Below are positions 13,995-18,130 of a stretch of DNA of 18,130 nucleotides, piece after piece. Source of the stretch: Spirogloea muscicola (lineage: Eukaryota > Streptophyta > Zygnematophyceae > Spirogloeales > Spirogloeaceae); the NCBI GenBank assembly GCA_009602725.1, contig WELB01000182.1, positions 279,558 to 297,687 on the forward strand. The letters run 5' to 3'. The translations under genes and the position numbers were made by a program. Under the pieces are notes generated by a model. It saw only the letters and a list, made by a program, of their open reading frames with translations, had not been told where the DNA came from and ran no database searches. How positions within the stretch are numbered: position 1 is the stretch's first letter; every line of letters starts with the position of its first letter.

Positions 13995-15389
13995 AGCTGG
14001 CGACCGCCATGCTCACTCGGTGCATTGCCCAGCGCCCACACTACTTGGCCCGCGTCCTCCCTCCCTCCCCAGCGGTGAAGGAGGCGTACGAGGCCTTCGA
14101 CTCGGGCATTCAGGCGAGCGCTGCCACGCTCCTCCAGCACCCCGACTTCCTGACCACGCCAGCCGCCCTGCACCAGGCTAGCCTGCCGGTTAGTCGCGGT
14201 GGGCTGGGCTGCCGCCCAGTCGCCCGAGCCTGCGAGGCCGCCTACCTGGGCAGCTGGGCGCAGGTCGCTGCACCCATCGGCCAGCGGTTCCAAGCTCATG
14301 GCATCCGCACCTTGGAGCGGGTGGTGGCTGAAGTGGAGAGCGGCCCGCTGCCCTTCCAGGAGGCCCTCCGCGCTGCCCGCGACGGGCTCCTGGCTGCCCA
14401 CCCCGACATGTCGCAGCAGGTTGTTCCGTTCCTTCACCTCGCGCGCACCCCCGACTTGCGGGCCCAGGCCCGCTTCACCGCGCTTGTGGAGAAAGCGGCC
14501 TACAACCAGGCGTTGGAGCTCCTTCCACCGCACGACACTCGCGGGCGGGCCCGGGTCCTCTCGGCCTCCTCTCCCGGGGCGGCAGCGTGGGTATCCGCGC
14601 TCCCCATCTACGCGGCTCTCACAATGCCCGATGCGGTCTACCGGACGGCCGTCCAACGTCTTCTCGGCCTCCTCCCCCCCTGCCTTGTCGGCGTCACCCA
14701 ATGCGAGTGCGGTGCCCGCCCCGCTGACCCTGCGCAGCTGGCGGCCCACATGCTCCGTTGTGCCCACGGCGGCGAGCGGACCGGGTCCCACGACTTGCTC
14801 AGGGACGGCATGCAGGGCGTCTTCACCGAGGCGGGCTACAAGGTGGCCGTGGAGCACTCGTCAATCATGCCCCCCCCTGCGCGACGCCGATGGTCAGATC
14901 CACACCCGGCGCGGACCTCGTCGCCATGCCGCCCGGCGGTGGTCCGCGTATCATTGCGGACGTTGTGACCACCCCGACGCCGCCAACCTCACCAAGTCGG
15001 CGTCGACCGCTGGGCACGCGGTCGGATTGGCGGCCCGGAAGAAGGAGCGCAAGTATGAGGACCACCCTCCAGGCGACGAGTTCGCGGCTCTGGCCATTGA
15101 TGTTCATGGCGCGTATGGCAGTGCCTGGCTCGATCTTCTCCAGCGGCTTGCCCGGCAGGCCATCGAGCGGCGGTCGGGTCTGCCAGGGGGCCTGCCCGGC
15201 TTTCACGCGGCTGGCTCCCTGGCCCAGGTATTCCGGATGCGGCTCTCCGTGTCCCTCCAGCGCTCCCTGGCTCTTGCCGTCCACTCGCGCGCAGGCCGTG
15301 CTATCGCGGCAGCTTCTGGGTCTCGTGCCCAGGCCTCTTTTCCAGCCTCGAGCTATTCTGACCTCATGTTGCTCACCCGCGGGTACTGA
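13995..15389 (+). pseudogene. LINE polyprotein C-terminus: RT thumb, CCHC motif, RLE endonuclease remnant (frameshifted)
   Basis: The frame opens in an RT thumb-like stretch (LTRCIAQRPHYLARVLPP), continues through the conserved SLPVSRGGLGCRP and AAYLGSWAQVAAP segment, then a C-x-C...H-x3-C zinc-knuckle-like motif (14702-14761) and GSHDLLRD...AGYKVAVEH. The PD-(D/E)xK-like core follows in other frames: GADLVAMPP and PRIIADVV, then KKERKYEDHPPGDEFAALAI. Three frame changes are needed, at the C8 run (14870-14877), near 14918 and near 14970, so it is inactive or misassembled. The end is SYSDLMLLTRGY-stop. This order (thumb, CCHC, restriction-like endonuclease) is that of RLE-bearing non-LTR elements, whose protein nicks target DNA and primes reverse transcription. 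The clade cannot be assigned from this fragment. Confidence 0.72.
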
Positions 15390-15532
15390 GCTTCCTGTGG
15401 GTCAGTCGCGTCTTAGTCTAGCTGCCTAGCTGTGTGTTTTTCCTTTCCTCTGGCTCTTGTTTGTGTCTCATTGAATTTTGTCCATTCTTTTCCGGCTGGC
15501 TTCTGCCAGCCCCTCGTTTTAATGGGCGCGCG
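15390..15532 (+). repeat. LINE 3' UTR and hairpin tail of the longest copy
   Basis: Follows the stop with a T-rich UTR (GTGTGTTTTTCCTTTCCTCT, TTTGTCCATTCTTTTCC), then a 7-bp hairpin (GGCTGGC/GCCAGCC with TTCT loop) and CCTCGTTTTAATGGGCGCGC. It is a diverged version of the tail at 15732-15770. Confidence 0.65.
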
Positions 15533-15593
15533 CTTTCTATTCAGCTGACCTTACTTTCTCAATTGGACTTTTCTGACAGCCTTCGCTCCCACT

Positions 15594-15770
15594 TTCAGGA
15601 CCCTAGCCTCTCTGATCTGCGGCTGCTTAGCAGGGGTTACTGAGAGATTTGTAGCTGCTTTTTTTCTTTGTGTGCTTTGTTTTCTTAGCGCGTCCCCTGG
15701 CCCCCTTCTCGTACTTTGTTCATTCTTTTTTGGGCTGGCTTGTCCAGCCCCTATCCTCAATGGCCGACCC
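15594..15770 (+). mobile_element. 5'-truncated LINE 3' end with hairpin tail
   Basis: The codons QDPSLSDLRLLSRGY-stop (stop 15641-15643) are followed by the same UTR as at 12245-12390 and the best-formed hairpin, GGGCTGGCTTGTCCAGCCC (15732-15750; 7-bp stem, loop CTTGT). It lies about 60 nt after the tail of the preceding LINE copy in the same orientation. Confidence 0.75.
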
Positions 15771-15874
15771 ATTACCAGAGAAAGAGCTGAAGTACACAGT
15801 GACTCAAGTGGCCACGAGGCGCTCTGTGACCCCTGGTGAGCAGCCGCAGCAGACCAAGAAGCCCCTCCAGAATG

Positions 15875-15945
15875 CAGCTGTAAAGAGAGAGAGAGAGACT
15901 CTTTCAGTAGAGGGCGATGGCTGTAAGTGGCCAGCCCAAGGTTTA
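15875..15945 (-). repeat. Reverse hairpin-module copy
   Basis: GGCTGTAAGTGGCCAGCCC (15919-15937), preceded by AGTAGAGGGCGAT, fits the reverse complement of the diverged module. A short GA run (15885-15898) lies just upstream. Confidence 0.5.
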
Positions 15946-16207
15946 TGAGTAAATGGGGGCTGTAGAAGGACGGCATCAGAAGGTGGAGTCAAAGAAGAAA
16001 GGTCATGGGACGTCTGATTTGTGCTTATGTCCTGGTCGAAGCAGGGCCTCGATGGCCGTGATGGGTGACGAAGGGGTTGTTGAGTGCAAAGCTGACGCGG
16101 TCAGAGTCAGCTTAGCCGCGTCCGGAGCGAATGGCCTGGACGCCTCCGGTCAATGAGGCGGGATGATGGAGAGGGCTGCCATCACTTCGTGCTTTTTGAG
16201 ACTGGGC

Positions 16208-16580
16208 ACTGAGTGCTTGAGTGATTGTTTGGCATTCCACATTCGTGAGCGGCTTTCGTGCTGGTAACGCTACGTGCATTAGCGTTCAGCAGCAGGCACT
16301 TTCACTGACACTCCCTTCATCATGAGGCCGTCAGCCTCGTGATGTAGGAGGCCGTCAGCCTCGTGACGCGCAGAATTGGCCGTGCCGACCCCGGCATTCA
16401 TACTCACCGGGCTCGTCCGGGTGGCCCTCAGTTGGCCCTCTGGTAACTATGATCTTCAGGTTGCGACCAGATGGCATTCAAATTGTCATCGGGTGGCCAT
16501 CGGACTGCCGTCAGGTGGCCCTCGAAAGGCCCACCACGGGGTGACCTTGGGAGCAAGCCCCATACTGCGTGTGCTTCGTC
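16208..16580 (+). repeat. Long dispersed repeat B, copy 2, with internal duplication
   Basis: Aligns in order with 13590-13925. It differs by a tandem duplication of GAGGCCGTCAGCCTCGTGA (16324-16342 and 16348-16366), a word that is itself a hairpin (GAGGC/GCCTC). Similar words such as GGTGGCCATC and GGTGGCCCTC recur in its second half. Confidence 0.75.
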
Positions 16581-17390
16581 AATAGGTTTGGCTCCTACAA
16601 TCCCCTACGACCGAAAGAGGACAACTCCGCCCTATTTGGGTGTGCAGGGGCAGGTTGTCACAGGGCGGGCTAAGCTGTCCTCTTGTATGTGCCCCACCTA
16701 GCCCAGAAGGACCTGCTGTAGACGGACACCCTGGGAAGCCGTAAGCTGCGACTTGCATGTCATCCACATGGTGCAGGATCGTCTGTATGCGTAGCGAGCT
16801 GGTGGTTGTGGGAAGTGAAGTGGTGGACTCGGCTAGTCGGTAGAAGTTGTCTTCAACCCTGGACAACAGTGCAGTGTGGCAGGAAAAAGCAAGAGGCTGA
16901 GACTGTGGAATTACAGGCTGATGGAGGCCATCTGAAGGAGATGACGAGGCGACACAGCTAAGAGGGCGCTATTGCTGACCGGTATTTGTGGAATGTACTT
17001 CCATGAAGCTGTGCATTCGGCAAGCTGCACGTGATGTCCAGCTCTCAGAAAAGGGGGGAACAGAGCCAGTGGTCCTCTCGACCTGATCCTTACTCAAGAA
17101 CAAGGCCTGCAGCAGTTGCTTTCCTAGGAGCTGCTAATAGGCTTGTCACCTTCATAGACGCTTCGTAGACCCCTAAGCCCCAGATGTACACCTTATGCCA
17201 TGAAATGTGAACCCTAATCTGCTCAAGGGGGAAGACAGGAATCGAATCAGCACAGGCTCAGCCTGCACCTAGCATGTGTAGCAGCCATAGGCAGGGCATG
17301 GACAGGCGCGGTTGCCTCAGAGTTAAGAAGAGCCCTCAAGTCAATACTGAGCCTTGTGTATGCTTCCTTGGCCGCAACACGTAGCCATAA
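16581..17390. other. No supported gene
   Basis: Short open frames only, with no domain, repeat family or RNA gene that I can recognise. Confidence 0.4.
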
Positions 17391-17672
17391 TTCCTAGTTG
17401 ATAACAGATGGCATGTCTGCCTTCGTAGGAGTTTTCCTGGTCGGTTTGCCTGGAACTGGATCAGGGAGAAGTATTCCAAGCATTCCATCTTCAAAAAACC
17501 TGAACCAGACATGTATGACGAAGGCTGGATCGTGCACGTCAAGCCAAGTCAGCTCTCTGAGTCAGTCCTAGGCAAAAAGCCTCAACATGGAAATGCACGA
17601 CAACCCCTCCCACCCTCTCCCGTTCCCCAAGCGTCATGCCGGCGCAGAGCCCCAGCCCTGAGCGCTAGCTGA
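17391..17672 (+). CDS. Unidentified exon-like open frame, no start codon at its beginning
   Basis: An open frame of 94 codons starts after a stop at 17388-17390 and ends with TGA near 17672. It reads RFAWNWIREKYSKHSIFKK, PEPDMYDEGWIVHVKPSQL and SESVLG, then a proline/arginine-rich end. The composition of the first 50 residues looks protein-like, and a possible splice acceptor (CTGCCTTCGTAG, ending 17428) precedes it, leaving one base before the codon AGT. I do not recognise the family. It may be an exon of a gene not otherwise visible, a transposon scrap, or chance. Confidence 0.25.
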   Translation, partial: FLVDNRWHVCLRRSFPGRFAWNWIREKYSKHSIFKKPEPDMYDEGWIVHVKPSQLSESVLGKKPQHGNARQPLPPSPVPQASCRRRAPALSAS

Positions 17673-17699
17673 ACCCTACTCTTACGGATCCAACAACTT

Positions 17700-18070
17700 G
17701 AAGCTATATTTTCATGGGTACCTGATCTGTTACGTCCCCAGGTAACGTCCCCACCCGTTACGACGTTAAAGCTTGGCTTAAACGCTAACGCGTAGAAACG
17801 GTGCGCAGCCCCAGTATCGCTAGATCCCTGCGCCCCACTGACACGTGGACAACGCGCGACGGTGACGCGCGGCGCGGCCAGCAGTGTTTAAATGTATGCA
17901 TTAGCTCCTTCTATTTAGTCTTCGTATTATGTAAGTGTCTCACTTAGGAGGGGGCGCTTGTCGCTTCTGGAGGCGGCTTGCCCGGACCATCGGAGAGACT
18001 TGTAGGCAGACCACAACCTTTGAGTTTGTTCCTTACACCTGAGGCCTCACCAGCTTATGGACACCTTCTG
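17700..18070. other. No supported gene; clustered TTACG/ACGT words at 17729-17767
   Basis: TTACGTCCCC, TAACGTCCCC and GTTACGACGTT occur in a row at about 17730-17767, and ACACGTGG near 17840. TAAGTG-TCT-CACTTA (17932-17946) is a small hairpin. These could be promoter-type elements of a gene beyond the window, but nothing coding follows them here. Confidence 0.25.
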
Positions 18071-18074
18071 CTCC

Positions 18075-18130
18075 GCTCCGCTCCGCTCATGCCGGGCTGC
18101 ATACCTCGGCAGCTGGGCGCAGACTGCCGC
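18075..18130 (+). mobile_element. Start of a second LINE fragment at the right edge
   Basis: The frame reads LRSCRAAYLGSWAQTA, matching ARACEAAYLGSWAQVA of the 14.2 kb LINE copy (DNA CAGCTGGGCGCAG shared). It is preceded by about 3.5 copies of GCTCC (18070-18088). The element continues outside the window. Confidence 0.7.

Larger units (their letters stand above)
13984..15547 (+). mobile_element. 5'-truncated non-LTR retrotransposon (LINE) copy
   Basis: The element body runs from about 14000 to 15532: the C-terminal part of a reverse-transcriptase/RLE polyprotein, a stop at 15387-15389, a 3' UTR and a hairpin tail (GGCTGGCTTCTGCCAGCC, 15494-15511). The ends carry imperfect direct repeats CTTTCCTTTTCAGCTG (13984-13999) and CTTTCTATTCAGCTG (15533-15547), which may be a decayed target-site duplication. 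The palm of the reverse transcriptase is missing, as expected for 5' truncation during target-primed reverse transcription. Confidence 0.65.

Noticed and set aside
13930-13996. Intron acceptor (TTTCCTTTTCAG) placing the LINE frame downstream of a host exon
   Set aside because: The same CTTTCTATTCAGCTG string appears after the element tail, so a flanking duplication or repeat junction is the simpler reading.
13937-14857. 306-codon minus-strand frame opposite the LINE
   Set aside because: Antisense shadow of the GC-rich LINE frame; the + strand reading carries the conserved motifs.
17228-17260. tRNA-like GATTCGATTCC on the minus strand
   Set aside because: The T-arm stem does not pair and no acceptor or anticodon arm can be placed.

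Overview
This window is nuclear DNA from a plant-lineage eukaryote, most likely a streptophyte (charophyte) green alga. The reasons are split genes with short GT-AG introns, plant-type LRR proteins with LRRNT caps, an eight-cysteine (lipid-transfer-like) proline-rich wall protein, degenerate TTTAGGG telomere-type repeats and GC-rich non-LTR retrotransposon remnants. The species cannot be told from the sequence. One N (10599) and several single-base frameshifts suggest a draft assembly or decaying genes. All exon models below were built by eye from splice signals, phase agreement and repeat periodicity.

Layout. 1-803 (-): four-exon gene for a secreted eight-cysteine protein with a polyproline tail, running off the left edge. 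0.9-3.9 kb: mostly repeats, dominated by a short hairpin module (best form GGGCTGGCTTGTCCAGCCC) in many copies on both strands. 3952-5056 (+): five LRR exons of about 72 nt each, the remnant of an LRR gene, with hairpin repeats on both sides. 5.1-6.0 kb: repeats and sequence without a recognised gene. 6047-11589 (-): the main gene, ten exons and about 911 residues. It encodes a signal peptide, a C-type lectin-like domain (CTLD), a Pro/Lys/Arg-rich extensin-like linker, a first LRRNT+LRR module resembling LRR-extensins (LRX), a cysteine cap, a short Pro-rich hinge, and a second LRRNT+LRR module ending in a cysteine cap. No membrane segment or kinase is seen. 12.0-18.1 kb: a graveyard of 5'-truncated non-LTR retrotransposons with an RLE-type C-terminus, their 3' ends (terminal codons S-D-L-x-x-L-[ST]-R-G-Y-stop followed by the hairpin tail), an interstitial telomere-like insert flanked by a 17-bp direct repeat, two copies of another long repeat, and the start of a second retrotransposon fragment at the right edge.

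How the parts may relate (inference). The CTLD-LRR protein and the eight-cysteine proline-rich protein both look secreted and wall-directed. Their neighbourhood does not prove a shared pathway. The + strand LRR fragment and the - strand LRR gene converge and may be relics of a local LRR family. The hairpin module is best explained as the conserved 3' tail of the retrotransposon family, plus older or non-autonomous copies that use the same tail.

The most interesting items are the CTLD/extensin-like/LRX-like/LRR fusion gene, the hairpin-tail repeat family, and the telomere-like insert with a target-site-duplication-like flank.
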